In this document: one piece after another, positions 44,559 through 55,939 of the stretch | Layout of the letters: each line of letters begins with the position of its first letter | Numbering within the stretch: the stretch's first letter is position 1 | NCBI GenBank assembly: GCA_012064415.1 | Contig: SSNU01000073.1 | Location: 62,001 to 126,000 of the forward strand | Length of the DNA: 64,000 nucleotides | DNA from: Gyrodactylus bullatarudis | Taxonomy: Eukaryota; Platyhelminthes; Monogenea; Gyrodactylidea; Gyrodactylidae | Reading direction: 5' to 3' | Translations under genes and position numbers: made by a program | The notes under the pieces: model-generated | Database searches by the model: none | The model's input: only the letters and a program-made list of their open reading frames with translations | What the model was told of the DNA's origin: nothing

Positions 44559-45950
44559 TAAGAAACCAAAAATTTAATTCCTGAAAATAGATTTTATCAA
44601 ATAGAATCATTGGTATAGTATAATTTAATATATTCTATTATTATATGGACTTTAAACTTACGCCTTAAAATGGAATATATACAATATCAAAATAATTTAT
44701 ATGTTTCGACCAATGTAGAAACTATAATCAGTGTAGATGTTGTGTAAAAAGTCGGATAATTAGGTTTTTATTCCGTTATTATAATTCATCATAAAAAAAT
44801 TGCATATCATTTTTGTACCGTTAATATAAGAATATTAAGAATGGTCTAAATCAGTTACAGCGAAAATCCCCCCTTGTCTAATCTATACCTTTAGCACACG
44901 AAACTCGAAAGTCGTTTTCTTCAAACTCATAAATATTTTTTTTCAATCTCATAAAGTAAAAAAGGGGTGTTACATCTACGAGTTACAAGGTTAATTTTTA
45001 AGGTCAAGTACTAGACGAAATATGATTGGCTTAATTAAGGGTGTCCGAGTTACTTTTGTTTGTATGTATTAGGATACGATACTTGCATACATTACTTGAA
45101 TCATGGGTACTTTTTATTCTTCATTGTTTATCAAGAAGATGCCTAGACATGATGAAGCTATAAGAAAGAGAATTGTTCAACTCTACCAAAATGATGGAAA
45201 TTGGCAAGAATTAGCAAAGTTATCCAATGTTCCTTATTCTACAGCGTATGGATGGGTACGAAGTAATAGAGAAGAATCACTTCCTCGAGGAGGACGAAAT
45301 AATGAGAAAAAAACTGATGAGAAAGTTCAGAGTATTGTTAATTTTGTGGAATCAAATACAACTGCTACTCTTCAGGATTGCTGCAATGAATATCAGAGAT
45401 TGTATAATGATACAATTTCAATTTCATCTGTGAGAAATTGGCTCAATGGACAATGTTTTTCCCTGAAGAAATTACACCACATACCAATAAATGTCAATTC
45501 TGAAGAAAATAAAGAGAAAAGGTATGAATATCTAACAAAACTTTTCCAAAACTTCAACTTGTATACATCGAGATCTCAGGGTAGAGCAAAAATAGGAAAC
45601 GCTGCCAAGATAATAAACACCAATTCTGAAGGTAAAAACTTGCATTGCATTGGTGTTATTTCTTCTCAAAGACTCATTGATTTCAAAATTCAAAGAGGCA
45701 GCTTTACAAAAGAATTTTTCAAACAGTATCTCATTCTTTTGAAACAGATATGTGAAAATGATGGAATTTTTCCATGTACATTAATCATTGATAATGCTCC
45801 TTGTCATTCCAACTGTGAAAAAGGAATTGAAGATGAGAATTTCAAAATTCTAAGGTTGGGGCCATATTCTTATTTGCTGAATCCTATCAAAAAAGTTCGG
45901 AGTGCTTTCAAGAGTTATGTCAAAAAAAAAAAATAATCATTATGTCTTCT

Positions 45951-46217
45951 TTGCTGAAGCCAGAGGAGAAAACTCTATTAGTTTACAAATTCCAATGTGA
46001 TTGTGGAGCCTCATATATAGGTAGAACTATTAGGAAATTATCTACACGAGCGTAGGATCATCTGAAGAAGGATACTGCGGTTACTAGGCACCTTAGACAA
46101 GAAGATCATACAGTTTCAGTTTCTAATTTTTCCGTTTTATACAAAAACCCCAATGACGACAGCATAGATGTATGGGTGAAAGAAAAATTTCTTATTGACC
46201 TATATAAACCTATATAA
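45951..46217 (+). pseudogene. PLE GIY-YIG fragment inserted in the Tc1 gene
   Basis: The frame gives LLKPEEKTLLVYKFQCDCG, then ASYIGRTIRKLSTRA, a stop (TAG at 46053 in place of the Glu codon in the minus-strand twin), and DDSIDVWVKEKF. It is cut at both ends and is inverted relative to the twin at 46349-46960, from which it differs at few positions. A-rich runs of about ten bases flank it, possibly a target duplication. Confidence 0.8.
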
Positions 46218-46348
46218 AAAAGATAAGAAATTATCCAGTATTCAATTAATGGATGGGACATTCCAAAGTCAGAATACAACATGAGAGTTTTGGAGGTTGC
46301 TGCACAACAATCAATAAGAGAAGTTTCCCCAAGGACAATTGCTAAATT

Positions 46349-46960
46349 TAGAAAATTGAAAAAAGATATATTAAAACCAAATGTACATTTCTTGAAGTAT
46401 CATCAGTGGTAATTCTTCAAAAATGATATAAGTTAAGAATTCATTCAAGATAATATTTTACAAATCATGAAAGAAATAGTAAAGTCAAAGAAAATAATAA
46501 TAAAATGCAAGCTGAAAAAACACCAAAACTCTCCAATAAATAGCAACAGTGGAGAGAAAAGTGAAAAAGCTCACATAGGCCAAGGGAGTTGAAGATTATA
46601 GGAATAATTTTTCTGAACACATAGATTAGGTTTATATAGGTTAATAAGAAATTTCTCTTTCACCCATACATCTATGCTGTCGTCATTAGGGTTTTTGTAT
46701 AAAACGGAAAAATTTGAAATTGAAGCTGTATGATCTTCTTGTTTAAGATGCCTTGTAACCGCAGTATCCTTCTTCAGATGATCCTCCGCTCGTGTAGATA
46801 ATTTCCTAATCGTTCTACCTATATACGAGGCTCCACAATCACATTGGAATTTGTAAACTAATAGAGTTTTCTCCTCTGGCTTCAGCAAATCCTTATGAAT
46901 CAAACTAAATAATCTCTGAGTTTTAAATAATATTTTCAATTGTATGTTATTATAATGTTG
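46349..46960 (-). mobile_element. 5'-truncated PLE insertion with 10-bp duplication
   Basis: ATTGCTAAAT flanks the insertion exactly (46339-46348 and 46961-46970). The content, on the minus strand, is the end of the RT (QHYNNIQLKILFKTQRLF), an intact GIY-YIG frame down to 46571 (GASYIGRTIRKL, then DVWVKEKFLINLYKPNLCVQ), and a 3' untranslated part with a hammerhead-like site. The Met at 46981 lies in the transposase, so the reported frame start is spurious. 5' truncation with a short direct duplication fits target-primed reverse transcription. The open endonuclease frame suggests a young insertion. Confidence 0.9.
46378..46410 (-). ncRNA. Hammerhead-like core at a PLE 3' end
   Basis: Minus strand: ACCA, CTGATGA, TACTTCAA, GAAA, the self-complementary AUGUACAU stem III, then TGGT. 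Stem I (ACCA with UGGU) is perfect, and stem III is the best in this subfamily. Stem II offers only a U-A pair. It lies about 160 bases after the endonuclease stop. The left boundary is accurate to one or two bases. Confidence 0.5.
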
Positions 46961-47266
46961 ATTGCTAAATGTACAAGGCACGTGGAAAAATATTACACTT
47001 CAGTTATGAATAAACAAGATTTAAATGAATAAATTTATTTATATATTTTCTGTATTGAAAAATTATTTTGAACTGTAATTATTTTTCAATGAATGAATGG
47101 ACTAATAATGCGTCATACTATTAATTATATACCTGCATAGACATTGTATACATTTCTCTATACAATAACATTAGGATTCTCGTACATAATTGTATATTCT
47201 GATATTCAAAAAATTAATTATGAGTTTGAAGAAAACGACTTTCGAGTTTCGTGTGCAAAAGGTATA

Positions 47267-47435
47267 GTTTCAGCGTCATTAATTAATTTTTGTTTAAAAT
47301 TAATTGTAATAAAGGCTTGATTCTTTTTTATAACTTAGTAACAGGTTAAATAGGTCCAATTTAATACTTGAATATAGGTATGCATACATCAAGTATCATT
47401 GATTCATTTTTATTGGTAAATTTCGACGCTGAAAC
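47267..47435. mobile_element. 169-bp MITE inside the Tc1 right terminal repeat
   Basis: Inverted ends GTTTCAGCGTC and GACGCTGAAAC, TA on both sides (47265-47266, 47436-47437). Removing it with one TA restores GGTATAGATTAGAC, which matches the left terminal repeat of the host element. Non-coding. Confidence 0.9.
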
Positions 47436-47499
47436 TAGATTAGACAAGGGGGATTTTCGCTGTAACTGATTTGGACCATAACCAAATATTTTTATAATA

Positions 47500-47760
47500 G
47501 TATTTTTATCATTCATTAGTTGTAAAATTTAAATTTTTTCAAGACCAATTCTTCTTTTTTTCAAAAATATCTTCCCATTCTCATCAATATTTTGTGATAA
47601 AATTCCCCAGAGATTCTCGATTGGATCAAATCTGGACTTTTAATAGCTGGCCAATCTGAAAGTTTAATAGTTCGTTCTAAAACCAATTTTTCATCGAAAC
47701 AGACAAATCTTGGTTTTTAAAATCTTTAATTTTGAGATTCGTTCCTTTGTCCTCATGGAT
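47500..47760 (-). pseudogene. Tc1 transposase C-terminal relic
   Basis: The minus strand reads DWPAIKSPDL, then after a frameshift PIENLWGILSQNIDENGKIF, the region around the third catalytic residue (Glu of DD34E) in Tc1 transposases. It is unrelated in detail to the Tc1-like gene next to it. Heavily decayed, no terminal repeats seen. Confidence 0.75.
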
Positions 47761-48590
47761 AAATATTATTTGATTTAAAAGATTTAATTATATAATTCTG
47801 TAGTTAATTAATATAGGTTCTGATGCTTAAATCACTATCTCACATCTTCACAGAAAAAATATCAGTTAGAAAATGTAAACATTTAATATGTTTTTTTCAA
47901 TTTCAATGAAAAAAAATTGAATTTTACAACTGAATGATAAAAATACAAATATTCTTTTATTAACGGTAAGAAAATTAAATTATCTTCTTAATGATATGTA
48001 CTAGTTGTATGATGAATTATGATAAACGCAATAAAAGCCAAACATTTTTTTTAATAAGCACTATATATTGAACCAAATATTAAACAGTTTATGTCAATAC
48101 CTGTAAGTTTTTATCACATTTACATTGCTAATTTTATATATTGATCAAAACATCGGGATTGTCTTTCTCAAACCAGAATTCAATGTAAATAACTATAACT
48201 TTGAATAACTCTTTATCAAATATCTTTAATCGCGATTTGGAGCCTTCTCAATAATATATGGATGTATTTCAACACCAGAGTTATTTCGAGGAAGTTAACC
48301 AATGAAAGTTTTCAGTTAAACTATGAAAGTTTGCCAACAAAATTTGGGCTTTTTTCGACTCATATTCATACTAACATGAAAATGCACAAAATGAATTCGA
48401 AAATATAATAGTTAAAAACCAAGGGGAGAGAGTTGTTGTTTCTCAAGAGGTAAAACTAGAGTTAATTCAATACATGATTACCAACGATAAATTCAGCCTG
48501 GTTGGGAAGAAAAAACTTCATTTTAAATCTGACTTTTATCACCCCCATTTTTTCTTTCCAATGTCATAATCGTAAAATATCCAATAAGCT
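47761..48590. other. No gene recognised
   Basis: AT-rich sequence with no supported ORF or repeat. Confidence 0.35.
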
Positions 48591-48594
48591 GAAC

Positions 48595-48835
48595 GGAGAC
48601 TTCCGTTCTTGATTTTCTTGTTTGATGTTTCTGATCACCAGTGTATCCTTCTTTCGATGATCATTTGACCTAGTTAAAAATTTGAGGTTTCAGTGAATCC
48701 TTATGAAAAAAACTGAATAATCTTTAAGTTGCAAACACAATTTTCAATTGTATATTATCATGATAGTGATTAAAAAGATTAACCAGTTGTCATTACATCA
48801 TTACTGAAGCTCTCACCTTTAAAATTAAGTTTAAT
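48595..48835 (-). pseudogene. PLE relic, RT end and GIY-YIG start
   Basis: Plus-strand blocks ACAATTTTCAATTGTATATTATC, TGAATCCTTATGAA and TGTATCCTTCTTTCGATGATC align in order with the minus-strand PLE at 46.6-46.95 kb. Every frame is broken. The strings are matched by eye across gaps, and divergence is much higher than between the other copies, so this is an old insertion. Confidence 0.65.
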
Positions 48836-48944
48836 GTAAACATAGTTAATATGAAGGTTTCTTAATTTTTTCATCAAGAAATCGAATTTGATCAAGACTT
48901 TTTGGAATCTAGATCATTAGACCCTCTTTCACGATACGGAGAAA

Positions 48945-49440
48945 AAATTCAGAAAAAATCAATTTTTAAGGAAAATACGGTAAATTTGAATTCCCATTTT
49001 TTTGAACCTTGAGTTGAAAATTTCTGCTGATTTCAATGTGAGAGGGTTATCAAAAGTTGATTTTAAGGATCACAAGACAAAAAAACCGTTTTCCATCATA
49101 AATATTTTGATAAAGTCGTCATTTTCAGGGATCTCGAAATATCAAATTTCATCGACTTTCAAGTAGAAAAAATGATCAAAAGATCAAAATTTTATTTTGA
49201 CACGATTATGGGGCGATTCTCAAAACCATATTCAGCATATTCAATTTCTTTGACTAATTTTGATCACTCTCTCACATTGAAATCAACTCATTCAAGTTTA
49301 AAAAATGGGAATTTGGCGCTACTTCAAGATTTCAAATTTTTCGCATTTTCCTTAAAAATTGATTTTTTCTAAAAATCGTGATCAGAATTTGTCGAAGAAA
49401 TTGAATATGCTGAATATGGCTTTGCCCTTTAATCTTGTCA
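48945..49440. repeat. Foldback element with two nested inverted pairs
   Basis: GATTTCAATGTGAGAG near 49030 pairs with TCTCACATTGAAATC near 49270, and AAAAATCAATTTTTAAGGAAAA near 48955 pairs with its complement near 49345. ATATTCAGCATATTCAATTTC near 49230 pairs with GAAATTGAATATGCTGAATAT near 49395. ORFs here follow the repeat and are not supported. Confidence 0.55.
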
Positions 49441-50740
49441 AAATCAAAATTTGCCATTCTTTGCCAAAATACATATAATATTTTACTTACTATTATATTT
49501 ACTTGTAAATCAAAAAAATATAGTGATATATGGAGCAAAATTATCAATTTTCTATATTTTTCAGACACTTCGAGTAAATAACATATCAAATCTAATTCGA
49601 CCTTTTCGAATGATAATCATAAAACCGCTTTCAACACTTATTCAATGTATAATTGTTACAGTGAATGTTAGTCTTAAGACTTCTTGATAGATATTAAAAA
49701 TTTTCAACCTAAACTGGTGGGTATTAGTGTGATTCCAATTCCTGTTCAAAATTTTTAACGCAAGAACATTATTAGAATCATATTTAAGGTACATGATAGC
49801 TTCTATAAAATCGGGATGCCAAATGGGAGAAAAGATGGCCTTTACTCCGTGGGTCAATTGATACCAGTCGTAAAAAATTTCATCCAATCAGAGAACGTAT
49901 TGAGACCTTTTTGATCCTCGATGATAATTGGGTCTTTCATCTCATTAGGTAGGACACTGGCAGCATGAATTGTATCACTATTTGCTTGAGCGGGACTTAG
50001 GGGAGGAATAAGATCATTGGAGCAATGTTACGTTATTCGATATCACTTCGAAATCAAAAAGACTGCCAAATGGTTCGGCGTGTTTTAGAAAATTAATTAA
50101 TTAATTTTTAATTTTCAGTCAGCAACCTCAGAATTTGTTTTTAATATGTACAAGTGCAATAGAAATAAACAATTATAAGATGTCATAATAGTTTATCTAT
50201 TTCCCAAATTCCTTAGCCAACTAGAGATTCCTAAGACTAGCATTCGTTTTCAGCATTCACTGCAACATAATCACTGAATAAAGTATTTATTTTTCTTGCG
50301 TTTCTAACATTTCAATATCTTTTAGGGAGTCATTGAGATCTTTGTAAGTTTAATTTAGCTTCGGAATTATACTTATCAATCTTCATAGTATATAAATGAT
50401 TTTTATTATTTAGAATAATCGTTCTGTGCAATTTTAATTTTACTTCTATAGTTTTGGCAGTTATTAAACAGAGAGAAATTTCCTCTTACACTGGGGAAAG
50501 TTTTGCAAGAATTAGAATTGAGAACTTGATCTTCACAAAAAATATTGAAAGATAGTTTCTCCCCTTATGTTCGAAATTTGAATCTGATCTGGCATTTTTT
50601 TAAAACCAGGATGACTCTTTGAACATTTAAAAGTTGAAATCCTTCATAATTTTTTCTTTTACGCTTGATTGCGTTCAATATGAGCACCCCAAGTTAGATC
50701 TCCATAGTTAGTTCGACAGAGTACTTAATCCGAATGTTAC
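49441..50740. other. No supported gene
   Basis: Short ORFs (49332-49589, 49451-49687, 49642-49887) overlap on both strands without recognisable motifs. No repeats were identified. Confidence 0.3.
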
Positions 50741-50744
50741 ATCA

Positions 50745-51840
50745 TTCATTCTCTTTCACCCATACATATATGCTGTCGTCATTAGAGTTTTTGTATAAAA
50801 CAGAAAAATTTGAAATTGAAGCTGTATGTTCTTCTTGTTTAAGATGGAGAAACCGCAGTTTCCTTCTTCAGATAATCCTCCACTTGTGTAGATAGTTATA
50901 CTTGTATAAGAGGCTCCACAATCATATTAAAATTTGTAAACCAATAAAGTTTTCACTTTTGGCTTCAGCAAATCCTTAAACTAAATAACATCTGACTTTT
51001 AAATACAATTTTCAATTTTAAGTTATTATAATGTAGATTGATGAGATCATTAAGTCCTTTTCTAATTTCATTACCAAACCTTTGAATTTAAGCCGAAAAA
51101 TAGTTGTTTTGTCCAATTCACCTGTTTCGAAATCCTCATTTCTATCTGTATATATGTACGTACAAAGTTGGATGAAAAATTAATAGGGGCGGCGGTCTCT
51201 TTACCTCTCTGTCCCTTTCTCGACAAGAGGTAAAATTTAATTGTGATTCTTAAGAGGGGTTTAATGATTGAGTTTAATCAAATTATAAATTATTTTCAAA
51301 AAATTCCAGAAATCAAAAAAATTTTTTTCATAAAAGTAATAGGTACTGAAATCGCATTTCAACTGTACTTTCATACTAAGCATACATCAAGCATACACAG
51401 AGTAGACAGGGAGTGTGTCTAAAAATACAAAAAAAGTAAAATTACACGTAAACCCGAGAAAGGGCAGAGAGGTAAAGAGACCCCCCCCTATTAATTTTTC
51501 ATCCAACTTTATACGTAACAAGTTGGATTAATCCAACTTTGTCCTTTCTTCTAACTTGGTATACAACATATACATTCATGCATTTGTTGATAAACTTACT
51601 GGGATAACGATTTTCCTTCAAACTTAACTTCAGGTTCTCTATTTAGTTAGTCCATTCCTCAGAACTTGCTATCTTTATTATCCTCTTACTTAGACTAACT
51701 GCTAAGCCAACCTTAAGAGAAATAGGACTGAAACTGGCATAATTAAGATACTTCCATGTGTCAGTCTTGTTCTTATAAATATTTCTCAATATGGATCAAT
51801 CTTCTTTTCTATTCAATTTGACATCCAAGAAACTCAGAAT
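50745..51840 (-). pseudogene. PLE relic interrupted by a MITE
   Basis: On the minus strand from 51840: FLDVKLNRKED, a stop, LRNIYKNKT, SFSPISLKVGLAVSLSKRI, then a break near 51515 where the MITE sits. Beyond it come RNEDFETGELDKT and, in decayed form, the GIY-YIG region down to DDSIYVWVKE near 50750. Many stops and small deletions. Same subfamily as the copies at 28 and 46 kb. Confidence 0.8.
51164..51510. mobile_element. 347-bp MITE, probable 8-bp duplication
   Basis: Inverted ends AAAGTTGGATGAAAAATTAA and its complement at 51490-51510 extend inward through GGTCTCTTTACCTCTCTG for about 60 bp. Flanks GTACGTAC and ATACGTAA agree at six of eight positions, consistent with an aged 8-bp duplication (hAT-like). 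It lies inside the PLE relic. Confidence 0.75.
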
Positions 51841-51844
51841 AATA

Positions 51845-52820
51845 ATAAGCACGATGGAACACTGTATTGTCTTGAATTTCATTTTTACGTGTTAGGATAC
51901 AAATTTTAGTGCCAAGAGAAAGTATTTAATTTTGCTTCTTAGATAACAAAATATCAGTGGAGTTGAAAACGATAACTCGTTCGATATATAGAACATTATT
52001 TATTGGCATATAGGTGATATTTTCCACGAATAATAATAATACGAAAGAAATAATTATATTGATGTATCATACTTAAAGTATATTGTGAGTCCCTGAAAAA
52101 ATTTCATTTTCTTAGCTTTAAATTAATATTACAATCCTTATAAAATTAGTTTGATTAAAATTCAACGACGAAACAGATTTGAATAAAGCATAAGAATTTG
52201 AAAAAGTATAGCAAGTGAATGAATTATTCGTTCAAGTTCTATAATTAAACTATTTTGATACTTTTTCGTGTTTCTTTGAATTATAAAAACTTTCCATGAT
52301 CGAAAAACTGTGAACAAAAAATTAAGATTTACCATTAATTTCCCATAAGAAAATACTATCTCAATTCTGAATATTTTAACACACGTTTGTTCAATAAACT
52401 TATTGTTTGAGAATATAGAAATGATTTAGAATTCATCTGATTAAGCGTTCTCAATTTAAAGGAAAGAAATTAAGTAAGTTATAAATAGAATTAAACTTAG
52501 TATAGGACGTTGAATGAATTTAGTAGAGATTTCAGTTACAATAAGATTGAAGAGAAAAACTTCAAATCTTCTGAATTATAAGTGGGATCCTATCAGGGTT
52601 CCACATTGCATTATCTTAAACAATTACAAGTATATAGGAACAATTAATTTATTGATAGAACATTTATCAGTTTAATTATTGTATTTCGGGGAGTATAGAC
52701 TTACACCTCCGTAAATTTGTGAATTTCTATACTTTTTAATAATTAAATAACTTTTGGTGTAAATTTTTTGGCAAAAATATTTGATAGTTGAGATTTAGAT
52801 CAATCGATAGAGAGTTGATA
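51845..52820. other. No gene recognised
   Basis: AT-rich sequence upstream of the next PLE relic. No features supported. Confidence 0.35.
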
Positions 52821-52825
52821 TAATG

Positions 52826-53935
52826 GGTTTTTTATATAATGGGTAGACCTATTGGTCCTTTACTGGTAGACATTTTCCTTGCTTCCCTGAAACAGTAGCA
52901 TGAATGATCTGATCAAGGATACATGTCTCCGTGTCCGTTATCTTGATGATACTATTTTGGTTCTTGATTAAAGTGCTGATACTGAGATTATTCTAGAAAG
53001 TTTGAATTCAATACATCCCAATATGGCCTTTACAAAAGATGATGAGCAAGACAATGCATTGAATTTTCTCAATGTTTTGGATACAAAGGAAAACGAGGTA
53101 GCTTATACTGAGATATACAGAAAGAAACCAGTTTTTGCCATACCTCAGTTTCAGCCCAGTGTGAGAAATGAATTCCTGAAAATTGGGAGAATCTTGTCTG
53201 AATGTAATAAATCAGAGGATAAACGCATTCTTACCGAACTTTTAATAGAATATGGGTATCCTGAAGCGTTCATTTCGAAGCATTCAAATAAACGCGTGAA
53301 AGCCTATGCAGAGGTCGAAAAATTAACCCCGATTTATCTCAAGTTACTGTTCAAAGGAGATGCTGCACGTTAAATAAATTATTTGAAATAACCAAACGAG
53401 CATTTCCTGGTCATAAGCTTCAGGTTTATAATCAAGGATTCAATACCTTAGCTTGAAAGTAAGTTGCTAAGATTCGTAAGATTCCACTAAGAATCCACAC
53501 ATTTGCACATCAACCCAAAATCCTGAGGCCCAGATAGGTGACAAGATTACAATCAATGAAACAGAAGAGCAATTAGTTGTAACTACGTCTCAAAGTAATC
53601 AACTCAACAAGTCAGCTCCCGTTACAACTACAATTGTGAGAGAATGTAAAAAATCTAGTTAATTCAACGGGAGTTGATAATCGAATTATCTCTCAACCTG
53701 TAATTAGCACAAAAGAATCTGGTTAGCATCATAAACCTGCTATTATGAATCTGGTAGAAAGAGAAAATTATCCAAAGGAAATTATTGTTCTCTTTTTTGA
53801 CCGTTATTTCCATCCGACAGTGTACTTGGTTAAATTAGGTTAAAAAATTTTGATCATTATTCATAATGATGAATATTTCGATGAGTATGCCCAAATTAGA
53901 GATTTGTGGAGTGATCTGGCATTTTCCTATTTTAT
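52826..53935 (+). pseudogene. PLE relic, RT motif B to thumb, third lineage
   Basis: Near 52830 a frame reads MGRPIGPLLVDIFLASLKQ (motif B). Decayed sequence around RYLDDT follows, near 52940. An open frame (53002-53373) carries NALNFLNVLDTKENEV, RILTELLIEYGYPEAF and LKLLFKGDAAR, the standard RT C-terminal landmarks. The tail (53374-53760) is Thr/Glu/Ser-rich when translated through its stops. A degenerate hammerhead core (CGATGAGTATGCCCAAAT) lies near 53879. No GIY-YIG domain is recognisable. Confidence 0.8.
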
Positions 53936-53939
53936 TGAT

Positions 53940-55280
53940 TATTTTGGTTTATTATATAAATCTATATTTAATTTTAGTCCTTATTTATAGCTCGAAACGT
54001 TTTCTCTGCAATTCGGAATTAGTTACGCTCCAAAGTACTAAACATAATCAAATTATTTTAAATCAGTAAATTCGTGCTGTGAGTATCTTCGAATCAAATT
54101 TATTATTTCAATGAATCTGTAGCTGTGGATCTTCAAACCAGGCCCTTATAAAAACAGTGAATTGGTAATAATAATTGAATAATAGATAATTACGATATCA
54201 AAACTCCTAACCAATCAAGTTCAAGCATGCAATATCTTACCCGCCTTAACTTTGACTCAAAAAACACTTTTTAATTCACCTATGACGTGCATTGATTGAT
54301 CCCATCGAAGTTTAAAAACCTCATGAGGCGATATTCATATGATAGGAGGCAATCCATCGTGACAAATATTAATATCAAATCAAATTATTAAATTAAATAC
54401 ATAATTATTAATTAATTCCAAGTGGTGACGAGTAAGAATATTCAAAAAATAAACCACAAAAATTCTTTTAAAATTGTTTTTCTCAAATTTATTCTCAATA
54501 TAGCTATCAACGCAAGTAAGTATAGTATTAGTTTAGTGAGACTATTTGTGTTATGAATACATTTTAGAAGATACATAAAATCCATATTTTGGAGCTAATT
54601 TGTACTTTAGTATATATATCAGCAGAGATTGCTCTGCTAATTGACCCTGAAATTATTAAGCACACTTGGTTCCCTCTCTACGAATTGGCAAAGCAATCCT
54701 TGCTAATTCATACTTATGTACGAATTAACTACAACATGCTCATTGAATCATTAACTAGCTAAATTAATTATAATTTATTCAAAACTTTAGGGAAGAGTGA
54801 GATTGTAGCATAGTATTTATTTTAATTTAGATTAGATAGTAGCTGATACCTTTTATTTTAAAACTCTCTAATTCAAAAAATCTGGAAATCTTTAATGAAT
54901 CGATGAAAATATAACTGGATCAATTATGAGAAAAATAATTTCGAGATTAAAGTATTTTCATTTACTTTTAGTTTTAAACTCATATGGAAGGTTAGAAAAC
55001 AACAAGCGTATATTTTGAGTGATAAACATTGTATTTCGCCGGATCTCTTCAGACTCTATCTCCTTAACATTTAAATACTGTTTTAATGCAAAATATTCCT
55101 TGGCTTCCATTGGTCCATTTCGTGATTTTTAATTTGATTTAATTGATTTTTAATTTTTCTTTTCTACCTGAATTTGAGAAAAGTTTTTTGGTTTTTCATC
55201 AATCGGAGTTACTCAAGAGAAAATTTCACAATTTCATTCATAGACAATTCACTATAACAATTTTTATTAAATATTGAACC
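53940..55280. other. No gene recognised
   Basis: AT-rich and stop-rich. No repeats or motifs supported. Confidence 0.35.
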
Positions 55281-55287
55281 AGGAATT

Positions 55288-55322
55288 GAGACTGACGAGA
55301 CCTGGCGAAATGTACATATCTC
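55288..55322 (+). ncRNA. Compact hammerhead ribozyme
   Basis: GAGA, CTGACGA (55292-55298), GACCTGGC, GAAA (55307-55310), the self-complementary TGTACAT stem III, triplet AUA, then TCTC. Stem I (GAGA with UCUC) is perfect. Stem II has G-C and C-G pairs separated by an A-G mismatch. It is on the strand opposite the neighbouring GIY-YIG relic, so it probably belongs to a different element. Confidence 0.55.
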
Positions 55323-55339
55323 TTTAAAATATAATTCTT

Positions 55340-55490
55340 TTGTTGAAATTTTAATTGATGAACATTTCGTGATAGTTTTTAGCTCTCACTCTTTCGCCAA
55401 ATGTTCTGGTTGTTTGACCAACATAAGAGGATCCACACCCACAAAAAAACTGATATATTACTCTTCTTCTTTTCAGCTTAGGCATTTGGT
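55340..55490 (-). pseudogene. PLE GIY-YIG endonuclease fragment
   Basis: The minus strand reads YQFFCGCGSSYVGQTTRTFG, then ERVRAKNYHEM and a stop. C-G-C-G, YVG and the R..ER pattern are the core of the PLE endonuclease. The sequence is distinct from other copies here. RT sequence is not attached. Confidence 0.75.
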
Positions 55491-55939
55491 CTTTGTTTCT
55501 ACCATTAATGAGCTTGGATGTCTTTTAGATTAGTTTCAGCTTTCTCCCAGGAATTTTTGTTTGATGATTTTGGTCAACTTATTGTTCACAATGCTAGTAA
55601 AGGTTATGTAGGGTGCACATTGTGCATTTGGTTAACGTCCTATGTCAACATACATACCGCCGCCCCCCCCCTAATACATGGTAAATGCTGATGTCACAAA
55701 ATCTCCTCAAAAAGTTACATTTATGCTCATAACTTTCTCATATTTTATCTTATAGTTATGAAACAAACACTACTGAACTACTATCTGATCATGTTAAATT
55801 GAGTCTTAAGTGCTCATTAAAACTTTGAAGTGCTATAACTTTACTCCTTGCATTTGAGGAAAAAATAAAATAAACCTAAGGAATAAGCGTGGAAAATTAC
55901 ACCAGAATAGAGATTTATAGAAAATTACCAAATTTAGTG

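Larger units (their letters stand above)
45103..47032 (+). pseudogene. Tc1-like transposase split by two PLE insertions
   Basis: The open part (45103-45936) is 277 codons. The likely start is Met13 (MPRHDEAIRKRI, 45139). Residues about 13-125 form paired helix-turn-helix DNA-binding domains. The DDE domain reads SRSQGRAKIGN, IIDNAPCH with the second Asp, then LNPIKKVRSAF, where family members have Glu in NPIENV. The first catalytic Asp (normally in a DET-like motif just before NFNLYTSRS) is missing through a small deletion. The gene resumes at 46227 (EIIQYSINGWDIPKSEYNMR) and, after the second PLE, at 46961 with RHVEKYYTSVM, ending at TAA 47030. About one base is out of frame near 46320. Inactive on three counts: missing Asp, Glu to Lys, and insertions. 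Confidence 0.85.
44842..47478 (+). mobile_element. 2.6-kb Tc1-like transposon with nested insertions
   Basis: Terminal inverted repeats of about 92 bp: TGGTCTAAATCAGTTACAGC at the left, and the inverted TGGTCCAAATCAGTTACAGC form ending at 47478, both followed inward by GCGAAAATCCCCC. TA stands right of the element (47479-47480); the left partner is AA, so one side has mutated. Inside are a Tc1-type transposase gene, two PLE fragments (45951-46217 and 46349-46960) and a MITE inside the right terminal repeat (47267-47435). Removing the insertions brings the transposase parts and the right repeat back into register. Confidence 0.85.

Noticed and set aside
55615..55660. Second terminus of the CACTGTGCAAC element (CATTGTGCATTTGG)
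   Set aside because: Only partly matches the terminus, and no TTA/TAA duplication or restored host sequence lies beyond it.
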